This document shows positions 10,635-23,446 of a stretch of 64,000 nucleotides of DNA, piece by piece. The stretch is from the NCBI GenBank assembly GCA_007922305.1, contig ML677364.1, positions 20,877,326 to 20,941,325 of the forward strand, in the 5' to 3' direction. The notes under the pieces are model-generated. The model had not been told where the DNA came from. It saw nothing but the letters and a program-made list of their open reading frames with translations, and made no database searches. The DNA is from Dermatemys mawii (taxonomy: Eukaryota > Chordata > Testudines > Dermatemydidae). Position numbers and translations under genes: made by a program. Each line of letters opens with the position of its first letter. The stretch's first letter is position 1.

Positions 10635-13600
10635 TGTTTGACTGTGGCATTTGTGTTTTGGTTAATGAGAGCTGCTCCTTTAAGAACAGGGTGCAGCACT
10701 TTATTATATTGTACGTTAAAGACTGAGAGCAATGTGTGGGAGATTGTCTGTTTGTCCACACCGGAAGACCATGCCTGAGTAACTCCAAAAGGGTCACAAT
10801 AAATTTGGTAAATTTATCATTCTAGAACTCATGACTCCTTCCTGAGGCTGTAACATTAGCACTTCTGGGAGATTGGATGCCTTAGGACACATTGCTAATG
10901 AGCTACTGAACCTTTCATTTGTAGCTGACCACTTTGAATTCAGCTCAGCAAGGATTAAAAATTGTTTCCATCTAATGGATGTTTTGTGGCCCTATATGCG
11001 TTTCATGGATCTCAGCTCCAGCTCACATCTCACAAATCCATCACTGGCAAGCACACTCTCTTACCATGCATGTGTACAATGCCTAGCACAATGTAGTCTC
11101 ATTCCTGGTTGTGTTTTCTAGCAAGGGCTCCTGCAGCGGGGGATAAAATTGTGTTACTATATATTTTTGAGAGTTAGTAACCCTAACACACTGAAGGATG
11201 GGGCAAGTGGAGTTTAAAAATCAGCCTACACGCCAACATATAATTGGGGATGGGGAGAAGGGACAATTAAAAAACAAAACAAAACACCTTTTCATCGTTT
11301 TTGAAGTTCTAGTATTGACAATATCACTTTATAACAAAATAAACTATAAACTTGATGACTTGATACTGTTAGAATAGCTTGAGCTGATTTTAGGAGGGAA
11401 TGACCTCTAATACCATTACAGTCATTTGCAATTGCAAGCAGTTGCTGATGTCAGGGCCAGTCAGGCAATTTTAATATGATCAATCACTGACTACTCTCGT
11501 TTTAACCACATCTGTATAAAAATTACATACATAGAACTGGATGACTAAAAAGCATTTGAAAAGTTTCTGGATCATGAACTGCCACTTTTGGGGGGAGGGT
11601 GTGGAAGGGGCAAGAGAATTTGGAGTAAAAAGGCCAACAAGCCTGAATCAAAAGATAAAACTGAAGACCCTCGATGAAGAATAAAGCATGCGACACAAAA
11701 CGGTAAATTGAGGAGTATGAGAAGTTAATAGTAAAACTCACTTTCCAGAATCTATGAAAAACTGAGTATCCAGGAAGGTGCAATGTTGTGTAATTTGCAA
11801 AAATCATGCATATTAAATTAACACCCTACATGTACATGGCTGCTCATATGAAATACACAGTAGCAGGATGTGTCACTTTGTCCCAAGAAACTCCTATTAC
11901 TGTACTGCTCCAGAAAACGAACATGAAGAGACACAGGCATTCTCCACAGTGTTGCTAAACATCATTTCAATTTCTGAGATTTTGAAATGGTCTGCAGTTT
12001 ACAATTTGCAGGCCAAAATGGCCTTAATCTTGGATCAAACTATGTTAATACCTAAGAAGTGAAAGATTTTATATACAAGTGTCGCAGTTCATGACAATTG
12101 CACCTGTATTCCCCCCCTCCCCAATGTCCAACATGAGCACCCACTCTACGTTCCTCAGCTGTCATCTCTCTTGGGAGGAGACCAATGTCTCTTTCCCTTC
12201 CGAACTGTGGTTGCACAGTTCCCTGCCTATGTGTTATTCCCAACTTGCCAAACTTAACCAGCCCATCCTCTGTGCTTTGCTACTCTTCAAGCAGTTATGA
12301 GTTACCACACATTTATTGTTAAAATGAAAGGATTGCAGACCAAACATATTAAAAACAATACTATACACGTGCTAGAAAGATTATCAGAGGTCACCCCAAC
12401 TTCAACTGGTAGGTGTCAATCCTTCAAAGACTTTCATAAGCACTGGGGGGGTCACCCTCTTAGACAGAAAGTTCTGTCCATTTGCTGGATCAAAAAGAAG
12501 ACCCCAAGTCAGTTTAAACTCAAGATATTATCCAAAAGCCCTCTCTTTATCTGATGGTCCCTGGAGAATCCAGTCTGAACTAGTATACGAGAACCTCTCC
12601 AGCTGGAGGTACCTCCCTAGAGGTGTGGCAACCTGAATGATTTTGCCTAATCACTCCACATTGTTCTTGGCTAAGGGAGGGCTGTGGTCACCCTCTAACC
12701 CTCCATGGAAATACATAAAATCCCTAGCCCACAATGACACATATACTTAATACAGTAATATCGCCCAAATATATTCTAGGAAATTGTCATATTTGTCACA
12801 GCAAGCAACTATAAAGTCTCTTATGCAAGTGTCTCACATGAATACAGAAAGCTAGGTTTATTACTGTGTTTGCTGATGGAGACATAGACAGGTCTGTTGA
12901 ACAAGTACCTGTGTGCATCAGAGTTGCGTAAGATGAAAAACCTTGTATACTTTGACAGTACATTTGGAATCTGGGACGATTATGATACCCAGAGAATAAA
13001 AGCAACTTTGGGAATTGCAGGGATGAATACATAACAGCTCAAATCAACATGAGTCAGGCTGAAAATAGATGGTGCAACAGTGAATAAAAGCTGCTCAAAT
13101 GTTGTGCAGGCCATGTTTAGACAAGATACTAATTTTATTGCTCTGCACTGCATCCAATCCTTAGCCTCTGAAACACAAGCAGGCCAGACTCATACTAAGA
13201 TCAATTGGTTATGTCTCATCTCCCTCTAGGAACAGTGTTTCTGATCATTGCTAGCCACAATCAGCTTCACAGCTCATCACAACTGTATCTGTTTAACCAG
13301 CAGCAGCTTTCTTCTGTTACTGGGAACGTCAGCTAAGTTTCAACAAATTTTTGTTTTTTCCTCTATTTCTCTTGTTTCCCAGTCCCCCGAAGCGGCTCTT
13401 CCCAACAATTCCCTTTAATATTTTTAGTTACATGGCTCGATTAGTCTTTGAGTTGAAGAGTCAGCAGCTCCTTCAGGTAAGGACATGGCTTGTTAATGCC
13501 ACAATTCATATGCACAGAATTCAACATACTGTGGTTGATTAGCTACATAATTTCCCTCATGTATTCATATTATTTTGGGACTTAGCGCTGTGATGGCCTC

Positions 13601-14689
13601 AGAGCTTTGCCAGAAGTATTGCCTTCTCAGTACGGCGTGCCTCTCTGCTTACTTTGAAGTGTTGCATTTCCATCCTAAATTACTAGTTTCAGGATCTTCT
13701 CTCAGCACATAGAAATTATTTGTGTTTGATATTCTCTTCCAGATTCAACTGAAGTGAGGCTCCTTGAGGTTATACAGTGGTCTCTGGCTTGGAGACATCA
13801 CCTTATTCTCTTTGGAGAAAGCAGAGCTCCTTAGGTCTCAAGGCCTTCAAATGACACTCAAGTCTCAATCTTTCTTGGCCTGGAGAGGTCTGAAAGTGTC
13901 TACCTTGAAGCAGATGCCTAAAACAGCATTCAGAGCACAGCCACATCTTTGCTTTGTGGAGATGGATGCAGGAAGGCCTCAAGTTAAAAGTAGCCTTCCC
14001 CTGGATAAAACACATGACTTGCAGCTTTCCTGGGTGCCATCTTCAAGTATAAAACTTTGACGTATACTATTTCTTTTCTCCCACTCCTTCAACACTCTCT
14101 TCTCAAGCCATTCATACCTTTAAACAGTTTCCGATTTGCCTTTTCTTGATGGTGGACAGGTCCAAGCAAGTAGATTCACTCCTGCCACTTTTTGTGGGAA
14201 GAAGGGAGGAATGTTTTAAGCCAGTGTGGCTGAATCCTTTCTCCCTCCTGTATGAGAAAGAAATACGGATTTTCAGAATGGGAGAACCTTTCTAAAAATG
14301 ATGACAGTCGACAGCCTGCTGGTCATTCAACAGATTAAAAGGAGTGTGCACTAGAATTTGTTTTCAAAAGGGGAACACACTGCTGAAGATCCTAAATTTA
14401 ACTCATCAGTTCTGGAACCCCAAATATAAAGATGGTGCATGTTGTATTTGAAGCATGGGAAGTTACTGTGTTTCTGCTTGCTTTTTACATTAGCAAGATC
14501 AATAAATGGCCCTGGTTTTGCTTGAGGACTTTTTCCCCCAGTATATTTAATGTAGGCTTCTAACAAAATTGCATGTAACCAGTTTCACTGCTCTCCTCTC
14601 TAATTAAGTTTCTCCTTTACAGGAAAGCAGAAAAACCTTTAAAATAACTTTTAAAAAGAAGTTTCACAGTCTTAATAGAGGAGGCTTTT
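10635..14689. other. REV1 intron 1, middle
   Basis: About 4 kb without a supported gene. The stretch 12090-12760 (C/T-rich, with TTAGACAGAAAGTTCTGTCC and AACCCTCCATGGAAATACAT) reads like an old interspersed repeat, possibly LTR-type, that I cannot classify. Confidence 0.5.
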
Positions 14690-15987
14690 CGAACAAACAT
14701 ATAAATCAAACAGTAATAAGTCACCAGGACCAGATGGTTTTCACCCTTATATCTGAAGGAACTCTAATATAAAATTGCAAAACTACTAATTGTGGTATCC
14801 AACCTCTTGCTTAAATTAACCTCTGTACCATATAACTGAAGGACAGCTAACATAATGCCTACTTTTAAAAGGTGATCCAGGGAACTACAGGTCAGTAAGC
14901 CTAAATTCAGTATCAGACATACTGCTTTAAAACTAAAGTAAAGAACAGGATTATCAGACACACAGATGAACACAATATGTTAGGGAAGAGTCAACACAGC
15001 TTTTGAAAAGGCAAATCATGCCTCACCAATCTATTACAATTATTTGGGTGGAGGAGGGTCAACAAACATGTGGACAAGGGTGATTGAATGGATATAGTGT
15101 CCTTGGACTTTCTGAAAAGTCTTTGACAAGGTCCCTCACAAAAGGCTCTTAAGCAAAGTAGACAGTCATGGGATAAGAGGGAAAGTCCTCTAAAGGATCA
15201 GTACCTGGTTAAACAAGAAACAAAAGGGTAGGAATAAATGGGCAATTTTCACAGTGGAGGGGGGTAAATAAAAGGGTTCCCCCAAGGATCTGTACTGGGT
15301 CCTGTGCTATTCAACGTATTCATACTTGATCTGAAAAAAGAGGTAAACAGCGAGATGGGTAAGGGTTACAAAGAGATCTTACAAAACTATGTGACTGGGC
15401 AACAATGGCAGATGAAATTCAATATTGATAAGTGCAAAGAAATGTACTTTAGAAAAATAATCTCAACTATACATACAAAATGATGGGGTCTAAATTAGCT
15501 GTCACCACTCAAGAAAGATTTCAGAGCCATGGTGGACAGTTCTTGGAAAACATCTGCTCAATATGCAACACCAGTCAAAAAAGCCAACAGAATACTAGGA
15601 AACATTAGGAAACGGTAGATAAGATGACAAAAAAAATATCACAATATTATTACATAAATCCATGGTATGCCCACACCTTGAATACTATGTGCAGTTCTAG
15701 TCACCTCATCTTAAAATATATATTAGAATTGGAAAAGGTACACAGAACGGCAACAGAAATGACATGGGGTATGGAACAGCTTCCACATGAGAAGAGGTTT
15801 AAAAGACTGGGACCGTTCAACATAGAAAAAGAGATGACTAAGAGGGATGGGGGGATATGATACGGGTCTATAAAATCATGAATGATGTAGTGAAAGTGAA
15901 TAAGGAATTATTTACCCTTTCACATAACACAAGAACTAGGGGTCACCCAATGAAATTAATAGGCAGCAGGTTTAAAACAAAGAAGTA

Positions 15988-16973
15988 CAGTAGACATTTG
16001 TTTGCATCAACACCTCGTAAGAGCAACATTTCACCTGGGAACACTTTCCCTACTGTGTACTGTCCACTTGGTAACAGCAACATAGTCACCACATAAGAGC
16101 AACATTTGTGACATTGTGACTTCACCTCCAGGGGTGGAGATTGAGGGGGCATATAGGGTACTCCCAAATTGCATATTTCCATTCCCTTCCCAACCTGGAC
16201 CTTCAGCACCAGGCACACAGCCCCATCCACTTGCTGTGCCTGACAGAGCCTGCATGGAGAGCATGTATAGCAGAAGTTTGAGGAGAGGGTCTGGAGGAGA
16301 GAGATTTGTCAGGGTGAGGAGAAGCTGGGGTCGGGGGAGCAGCAGAGGCACAGCTGAAAGTTTTCCTCCTCTCTTCCTCAGCATCTGGCATGCAAGTGGA
16401 GACAGGTAGGGTGGTGTTTGCTATTTTGCAGTGGGGAGTATCAGAACCCCCCTCCCAACACTGACCTGTCCCCTCCATCTCGGTTGCCAGAGGCAGGGTG
16501 TGGCTGTGCAGTTTTGCAGTGGGTGGTCAGGGGACCTTGCTCCCCACGGCACTGACCTGTCTCCTTCCCCACTCCCAACTCCGCTGTCTATGCTAGGAGC
16601 CACCCTGACCCTCCCACTGCAGGCTGCACAGGGTGCCCTCTCCAGCCACCCATCCCTCCCTCACCAAGGTAGAGCATGAAGCTGCCAGCGAGAGCATCCT
16701 CAGCCTGTGGGCAGCCAAACTTGCTCAGCCATTTTGCTGACTGGGGGCTCCCCTGCCAAATCTGGCGTTCCCCTATCCCATTCCCAAAACTTGGGGTTCC
16801 CCCACCCCACACTCCTCAATTCCCTCCTACAACATGGCTGACCCACCCCTTCCAAAACACTTTTAACTCTTCATATGTGTTTGGTCAGATGACACTCCCC
16901 ATAACAGCAACAGCCACTTAGGAGCAACATAGAAAAAGGGCACCAATATGTTGCTACTGATGAGGATTTACTG
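15988..16973. mobile_element. TA-flanked Tigger/mariner-like element inside CR1
   Basis: The insertion begins TA/CAGTAGACA and ends GGATTTACTG/TA. Removing it and one TA restores continuous CR1 text (AAAGAAGTA then CTTCACACAACGC). The repeated phrase TAAGAGCAACATT occurs near both ends. The interior is GC-rich filler without a transposase. Confidence 0.75.
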
Positions 16974-17109
16974 TACTACTTCACACAACGCACAATGGGA
17001 ACTTGTTGCCAGGGGATGGTGTGAAGGCCAAAAGCATAACTGGGTTCAAAAAAGGAATTAGATAAGTTAATGGATAGGTCCATCAGTGGGCATTTGACAA
17101 AATGGTCAG

Positions 17110-17283
17110 TAGGGATGTAAAATACTAAACGGTTAACCGGTAAGCATTAGTCTTACCAGTTACCCGACTCCACCCATTAGCTCCTAGCCCCGGCCTGCAC
17201 TGATCGGCCAACTCTGGACCCTCTCCCTTTAATCAGTTAACTGTTTAAATGGTTAACTTTTTTAATGGATATTTACATCCCTA
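17110..17283. mobile_element. hAT MITE inside CR1, perfect 8-bp target duplication
   Basis: The ends TAGGGATGTAAAATA and, inverted, TAGGGATGTAAATAT are flanked by identical octamers ATGGTCAG at 17102-17109 and 17284-17291. Length is 174 bp with no coding capacity. It interrupts the CR1 3' UTR. Confidence 0.9.
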
Positions 17284-19016
17284 ATGGTCAGGAATGCAAC
17301 CCCATGCTCTGGGTGTCCCTAAACCTCTGACTGCCACAAGCTGGGACCAGATGATAAGGGAGGGATCACACAATAATTGCCTTGTTCTGTTCATTCTCTT
17401 TGAATCTTCTGACACTGGACACTCTAAGAAGACAGGATACCAAGCTAGATGGATCATTGGTCTGACCGAATATCACCATTCTTATTTTCTTATATTTAAA
17501 TGCTGCTTTAATAGAAACAATTTTTAAATTTGACAATTCCAGAAATGCAACTCAACAACATCTCTTTAAATACTCTGAATACAAATGGATTCTGCTCTCA
17601 ATCGGATTTTACTCATGTTTTATCTGTCTGTCCTACCAGCTCTCTAGTTCAAGAAAACCATTGTGACCCAAATTTCTAATGTAAAACATGAACAGATAAA
17701 ACAAATCTTACACATCACTTTTTACATAATAGAGCAGAAACAAACAAAGATGCATCACACCCAAATGGCACAAACAGCCAATCACCTATCTTTGCAGGAC
17801 ACCTTTAAGGAGGACCTTAAAATCATCTGGAACTATGAGGCATGCTGCCATCTGTGTATCTTAATTGGCCAAAATCTTTTAAAATGGAATAACAGTTTGG
17901 GTATCACTGGGCTCAGAGCAAAGGACTGTCCACCTCTTCTGCCAATCCATCCAATAGGGTCCTCAGAGTTTAATTTTGAAAGTCTCAGGCAAATGAATTC
18001 CACAGAACCGATGTGCAGAGATAGTACCAAGTGGCCCTGATCTGAGGAAGCCCTTTTCTTGGCAGGACTTCCAGGTTCTATGGAGACTGACCTCACAGGC
18101 CAATCTACATGCCCAAATGCTAGCAGAGCTCTCCCTCCTGGCACAGAACCACGAGGAAGAAGCCAGTTGCATTCGTCTCAACTCCAGAGTCTCTGGTGCT
18201 CTTTAGAAGAGGATATATGGAATGACCTTTCTATTTCACAAACCCTTTCAGCTTGTAAAGCCACTGCAGCTTCAGCATTATGATTTTCTGAGCCACATTA
18301 GTGCTGGGACAGTCCCCTTTAACAGGAGACTTTCTTGAAACCATATTTGATGATCTTTCTGTGCTCAATGGGAAGAAGACATGCACACCTCACAGGTCAC
18401 AGCCAGGAGAAGTCACTGCTCATGACCACCTGAGGAAGGAAAATTGTGCGAGCGAGAAGAACATTTTTTAGAGAAAGTTCATCTTTTAAACTGGATCCAC
18501 CACTGACAGCAACAAGAATATAACTGAAGCTCTATGTTAATTCCCTTTCCTGTGCCCCCCAACAAAATCATTAATAATACAAGTTGCAGTAAGACCAAAA
18601 AAAAAGTTAAAAAGAAGGAAAGTTTTTGCTTTTGCTGAAATGCAAGAAAAGGAACTGGCGACCATTATGGAGGAGTGGAGCTGTTTATACTCTCAATCCT
18701 AGGTCAGGTAGAAGCTTGAAGGATGAGTGCATGCGCTTACAGCATCCCTCAAATTCTGGGATCCAAGGCAGTCTCTCTGTATCCCTTAAAATAATCATGC
18801 TTGAATATGTGCTTGATGTAGTATTTTTTCCATCTGCTATTAGTTTCCCCATTGCCAGGATTTAGTGTCATCGCCTATCCTTCATAAATCAAGAAGCCGA
18901 AATGGTGGTAACTGAATTCAGACAAGCCAGATAAGGAAGTAACCCGGAGTTGTGATTTGACCAGATATCAACGGTTAGGGGACCTGGTGAACATACAAAG
19001 ACCCAAAACCCAAGTA

Positions 19017-19246
19017 CAGGCAAGTCGCATATTAGGCGCATTTAACATGCGTGAACTCAGTTTTACGCAGTCGGCAAAAACAGAAAAAAAAGCCAAAAGA
19101 AAAAGAAGAAAAACAATTTAAAAACACCATCTGTAGTGCAGGCGATTCCGCTCACCATTCAACTCAATGAGAGTCTCACTATATGCAGTTTTCGCTTTAC
19201 GTGCTAACCATGGAGCGGAACCCCCGCATAAGATGAGACTTGCCTG
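19017..19246. mobile_element. Tigger-like MITE (CAGGCAAGTC family)
   Basis: The 230 bp element starts TA/CAGGCAAGTCGCAT and ends GAGACTTGCCTG/TA, with inverted ends. A relative with the same layout lies at 55288-55498. The terminal CAGGCA and TA duplication fit pogo/Tigger elements. Confidence 0.8.
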
Positions 19247-19874
19247 TAGTGCACTCAACTCTCTTCTATAGCAAAGCAATCTGGTTTACAGTCCCAGGAC
19301 TGTGGCACACATGAACTACCAAGTGGGAGACTCAAAACTTTAGAATGACAAGTAAGCATTGGTCTACACTATAAACTTATTTCTACATTGCTCAGTGCTT
19401 CTGGACAACGTTACCACCTGATGAGGAGGTGGAGTATCTACACCCCACAGAAGAAGCTTTTCCATCAACATATGTAGCAATGCAGCTGTAAGTGCAGACA
19501 CAAGCCATAAGTTTCACAAGTCACCCTTTTTAGACTCCACAGAGTCAAATTTTGCAGTGATCCACAATGCAACTGTGAACTGCCTCTCCTTGTCAATTAT
19601 ATCAGAAAGAGTGAAGCTCAACAGGAAGCACTCCAATTAATATATCAAGTTTCAGATACCCCTCAGATGGATTGAATAGACACTATGTGCAACTCCAAAG
19701 CAGTGACATCCTTCAGTCAGTTTTGAGAACAGAGGCCTATTTATAGTGGATGTGCTCCCAATCCATGGAATTTAAAGCTACCTTGCACATTTCCTTCTCT
19801 TGAAGAAGCTGGCAAGTGGAAAGACCAGATCTTTTTCCCCCAGGCCCACACACTATTATTTTGGGTTTCTACAC

Positions 19875-20120
19875 CAGTGGTCTTCAAACTGGGGTGCGCG
19901 CACCCCCAGGGGGTGCACGAGCCCCTGGCGCCACCGCCAAGTCCACCTGGGAGACCACCGAACTCCTGGGCAGTCTATTTTTGTCCTGCCGAAATGCTGT
20001 CATGGAAAGCGGAAGCTTCCGCTTTCTGCGGCAGCATTTTGGCGGACATACCCGCTGGGGGCCGCCAGACTTTTCCCTCCATGGAAAGGGGCCATGGGGG
20101 GAAAAGTTTGAAGAACCCTG
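19875..20120. mobile_element. hAT MITE (CAGTGGTCTTCAAACT family)
   Basis: The ends CAGTGGTCTTCAAACT and, inverted, CAGGGTTCTTCAAACT are flanked by TTCTACAC and TCCTACAC (7 of 8). The 246 bp interior is GC-rich and includes an imperfect palindrome around GCGGAAGCTTCCGC. It lies in REV1 intron 1. Confidence 0.85.
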
Positions 20121-22619
20121 TCCTACACCATGATTGTCAATACACCACCCTTAAACATAGTTGGCAGCACATAACAAGAATCTTCCATTCCTGACAATAT
20201 TAGTATTTTCAACTGCAATACTGTCTGCTTTCCAAAACGGAGAAATAGGCACGAAGTAGTACAAGAAGTGCTACATAATTTCTTTTTCTGTAAAATTGCT
20301 AGAGCAACTCATATAATGTATTTACATAGGGTCCCACAGAAATCATCTTCCTTGCTTAGTGCTCAGGCCATTTCTTTCCCCTCTTGCCTTCTGCGTTCAA
20401 GTTGCTCTCCCTCAAGACCCTGAACAATTCCATGGCAGTTCTCATTTTTTCTACTCCTCCTCTTATTCTGCTGCTCTCCTGGAGAGCTCAAAACTACCAG
20501 CTGACTGGTCCCAATAGTATTCCGTTAATGGAAAATGTTCAGTATTATGAGATTGAGTTCCCTCCCTACAGATCTACTATCCAAAACTACTGCTAATAGG
20601 AGTCAGGAGCTCTCAAAAAGGAAAATATATCTGTCATTACAATTTTTTTTTTGGACAAATATTTAATTCAAGGAGGGAAAAATATTCTTTGTAAAATTAT
20701 TACTATTTAACAAAGATTAAATTGGGAAAATAAACGTGCTTGATCCCACCATTCATCTTTCACTAACTGCCAAGGACAAGTGAATTTAATTATTATTTTT
20801 TTTGGCCTCACTGTGGTAACTAAGTTTCTCAACCTGCTGCAAATACTATTTTTATACCTACTGGCCTAACTCTTAACATTTGTTCCTTAGAACAGCTGAA
20901 ACAGTAGCCAGATGAAAAATCTGACATGACACTTCTCCAGACTGTACCTTCTAGGTCCAGGGAATCAGCAGCAAGATAGCCTGAAGCCCAGTGCCCAGAG
21001 ACACAGTGTTATGCCCCAACAATATACCTATATTTCATTGGTCAACGAGAAGGGAAAATTAAACAGACCATCCAGAAAGCCCTGATCACTACTATATTTG
21101 ACTAGTAATGCAGAGAATAGTGATATATTGAATAATACTGAAGATAAATGTGCTATTCACAAGAAGTCAGACATGTTACTACAAGGGCTCTAAATGGTTG
21201 TTAAACCATTTTTGATACCTGAATTCTTACAGCTTAAAAACAAACATAGACAAAGTAGTTAAGAATCTTCAATTATTCACAAGCCAACAACAAGGCAGGT
21301 GCTGTAAGGAGTTTGTTTCCTAATGCTGTCCTACCAATGACCTCCAGTTTGACAGGGAGGAATTATTCACTAACAAGTTAGGAGATTCAGTCAAATAATC
21401 CAGGGAAAGAAAGGAATGGAACAAAAGACCAGTGTGATGCGGGGCCACTAACAACACACTTGGGGCAAGATAGCAAAGGAATAGGTCTGCAGAGATTTTG
21501 GATTTGTGTGTTAATTATCTTGACTCTTAATAGACCAGTCTCTGAAATAGTTCTATGTTAACTATGACCTCTAACAGCTACTGGTAATTAAAACACCTCC
21601 ACATGAGATTATTTTTCTACACATTTCAGACAGCATAATTTCCATCAATAGTTTCCTGCTTTTTTGGACTAAATCAACACACGAAGTAAAAAGGAAAAGA
21701 AAAGTGCTTCAAGAACTAACATCTGTATCTTGTCTGCAAACTCACACAAGGAATCTTTTACCTTTCATTATTTGGTAGTATATCAGACACGAGCAACAAC
21801 ACACTCAAAAGGATGAAATCTTGCGGTGTCCGATTTATGTCAACACCCCTAGACACGCACCACTCTTCGCTCCCACAACCCCCCATTGAAAAGTAACAAT
21901 GCGCATTTTCTCTCATCAGCTGTTGCTTCCTATCCTGGGTCGGTTCACTGTTAAGGCGGTAGCAAAACAAGGCAGGAGGGTGAGTGCGGGAGAGCGGCGT
22001 CAGGAAACACCGCGAGCGTGTGTTCCCGCCGGCAGACCCCTTTCCTCCCAGCTCTGCCACACTTACAGCGCCTCATCGCTGGGAAGCCGCAGACAGACGC
22101 GCGCTGCTCTAGCTCGGTGCCCGGACGTGAGGGTGCTGCGGAGCGGGGATGGGGGGCGGTTGGCCCGTCCCACGGGCTCTTCTCCTCCCCGCACTGCCCC
22201 TGCGCTGGGATCCGGGCTGCACCACCCCGGCTCTGCCCTGGCCGGTGTTGTGTCTGAGGCAGAGGCCCCATGTGACGCGGACGGGGGGGCAGGGGGGAGA
22301 TGCGAGTGACCCAGACAAGCGGGTTTAACAGCAGCGTCCCCGGGCAAGTTGCAGCTCGCGCGCCCCGCCCCCCTGCCCGGGACCCCCGACGACCCCTCCC
22401 CCGCGCGGGCAACTGGCGGGCGGTTACGCGGCCCCGCACCCGCTTCCTGCAGCTGGCGCTGCGGGCGCGCGCGCCCGCGCGGGCCGCGCCGCCGGAGTCA
22501 CTGGCAGTTGGGGGCAGGCCGCGGGCCCGGCCGCCTCTCCACGCGCCGGGCGCCCACGGGGCCGGAATGTGCCGCGCGGGGGGAAGGGGCCCGCGCGCTC
22601 AGCCGCCCCCGGGGCTCAC

Positions 22620-22900
22620 CTGTCGTCGCGTCTGCCAGACGCACATTCCCAGGCGGCGCCGCCTGCCCGGCCGGGCCGTGTAAGGTCTTCACATCGCGCT
22701 CCCCCTCCGGCCCGCTCCGCTCCTCTCAGGCAGCCCCGGCCCGCGCTCTCCCCCCCGCCCCTCTCGGTGTCCCCAGCTCCTCCCGCCCACCCCACCCCCT
22801 TCTTCCTGTGAACGCGTCACACACGGCGCGAGAGCGTCTCGCGCCACCAACCGCCGCTCGGTCAACAAGCCTCGCGCCAGCTGCCCAGGGCGCCCCCTAG
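22620..22900 (-). other. REV1: Probable REV1 noncoding exon 1
   Basis: On the minus strand a strong donor, GACGACAG/GTGAGCCCC, sits inside the CpG island. The low boundary at 22620 comes from that donor. The high boundary is only a guess at where transcription may start. REV1 exon 2 begins with 10 nt of 5' UTR behind an acceptor, so a noncoding first exon must exist, and this is the best donor I see in the island. Splicing would remove a first intron of about 17.3 kb. RNA evidence would decide between this donor and others. Confidence 0.5.
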
Positions 22901-22903
22901 CGG
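22886..22903 (-). promoter_or_regulatory. CTCF-like motif 1
   Basis: The minus strand reads CCGCTAGGGGGCGCCCTG, very close to the CTCF core consensus (CCNCNAGGGGGCGC). It lies inside the CpG island. A second site in the same orientation is about 180 bp to the right. Binding is inferred from the motif only. Confidence 0.55.
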
Positions 22904-23065
22904 CGCGCGCCCTTCAGAAGTCGCGTGCGGCGCGGCCGTCCCCGCCGAGAGGATCCCTGGGCACGTGACCGTCTGGCAAGCGGGCCAAAAAAAATAAAAG
23001 AGCGCCGCCCGGTCCGGCTTATCCGCCGCTCTCTCCCTCGCTCGCTGGGAGAGGGGGTGGGGCCA

Positions 23066-23082
23066 GCGGCGCCCTCTAGCGG
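23066..23082 (-). promoter_or_regulatory. CTCF-like motif 2
   Basis: The minus strand reads CCGCTAGAGGGCGCCGC, one mismatch from motif 1 over the shared core and in the same orientation. It sits at the outer side of the probable REV1 promoter. Binding is inferred from the motif only. Confidence 0.5.
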
Positions 23083-23446
23083 GGAGCGGGCCGCTCTGCA
23101 AGCGTGAGGAGCGCCGCAGCCACCTGACAGGCAGCAATTTAAATGGGGGGGCGGGGAAGGCGGATGCGTGCGCCGAGTGTCGCGCTACCGTGCAGGGCGC
23201 CGGAGCCCGCGCGCGCCGCGCCTCGGCAGCCGGAGCCTGCTCCCCGCACGGAGCGCTCCGTGCACCCCGACGGGCGGCAGCGGGGCTGGGATGCACCCAG
23301 CTCTGCCCCGCCCTGCTGGCCACGGGTCCGGCATCAGTGATTCCCCGGGCGTGTGAAGCACCTGCTGTCACCCGCTCTGAGGAAAGACCCTCACCCGGGC
23401 GTGGGTGGCTCCCCCCGCCGCAGCCTGGCTATCGGGGGAGGGGGGG

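Larger units (their letters stand above)
14690..17510 (+). repeat. CR1-type LINE (reverse transcriptase and 3' end), with two insertions
   Basis: The plus strand carries decayed reverse-transcriptase motifs: a SPGPDGFHP block near 14730, YRSVSLNS near 14885, and a GFPQGSVLGPVLFNVFIL-like block near 15275-15330. The tail has the usual 3' text AAGCTAGATGGATCATTGGT near 17441 and ends in TTCTTAT repeats. Many stops and frameshifts are present. Two younger DNA elements interrupt it, at 15988-16973 and 17110-17283. It lies sense to the plus strand, antisense to REV1. Confidence 0.85.
17511..21949. other. REV1 intron 1, promoter-proximal part
   Basis: Apart from the MITEs at 19017-19246 and 19875-20120, I see only AT-rich unique-looking DNA up to the CpG island. 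Confidence 0.55.
21950..23420 (-). promoter_or_regulatory. REV1: CpG island promoter of REV1 (minus strand)
   Basis: From about 21950 to 23420 the base composition changes sharply to GC-rich DNA full of CpG dinucleotides, with none of the interspersed repeats seen elsewhere. It is the only such island in the window. It lies upstream of REV1 exon 2 on the correct strand, so it is inferred to be the REV1 promoter. Visible elements are an E-box CACGTG at about 22962, two CTCF-like motifs (22886-22903 and 23066-23082), several GC boxes, and an AT-rich TATA-like string at about 22986-22999 on the plus strand. The transcription start cannot be fixed from sequence. A divergent transcript on the plus strand is possible. 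Confidence 0.8.

Noticed and set aside
22349..22900. 183-codon open frame in the CpG island
   Set aside because: Alanine/proline/arginine-rich composition reflects GC content; overlapping open frames occur on both strands and no domain is visible.
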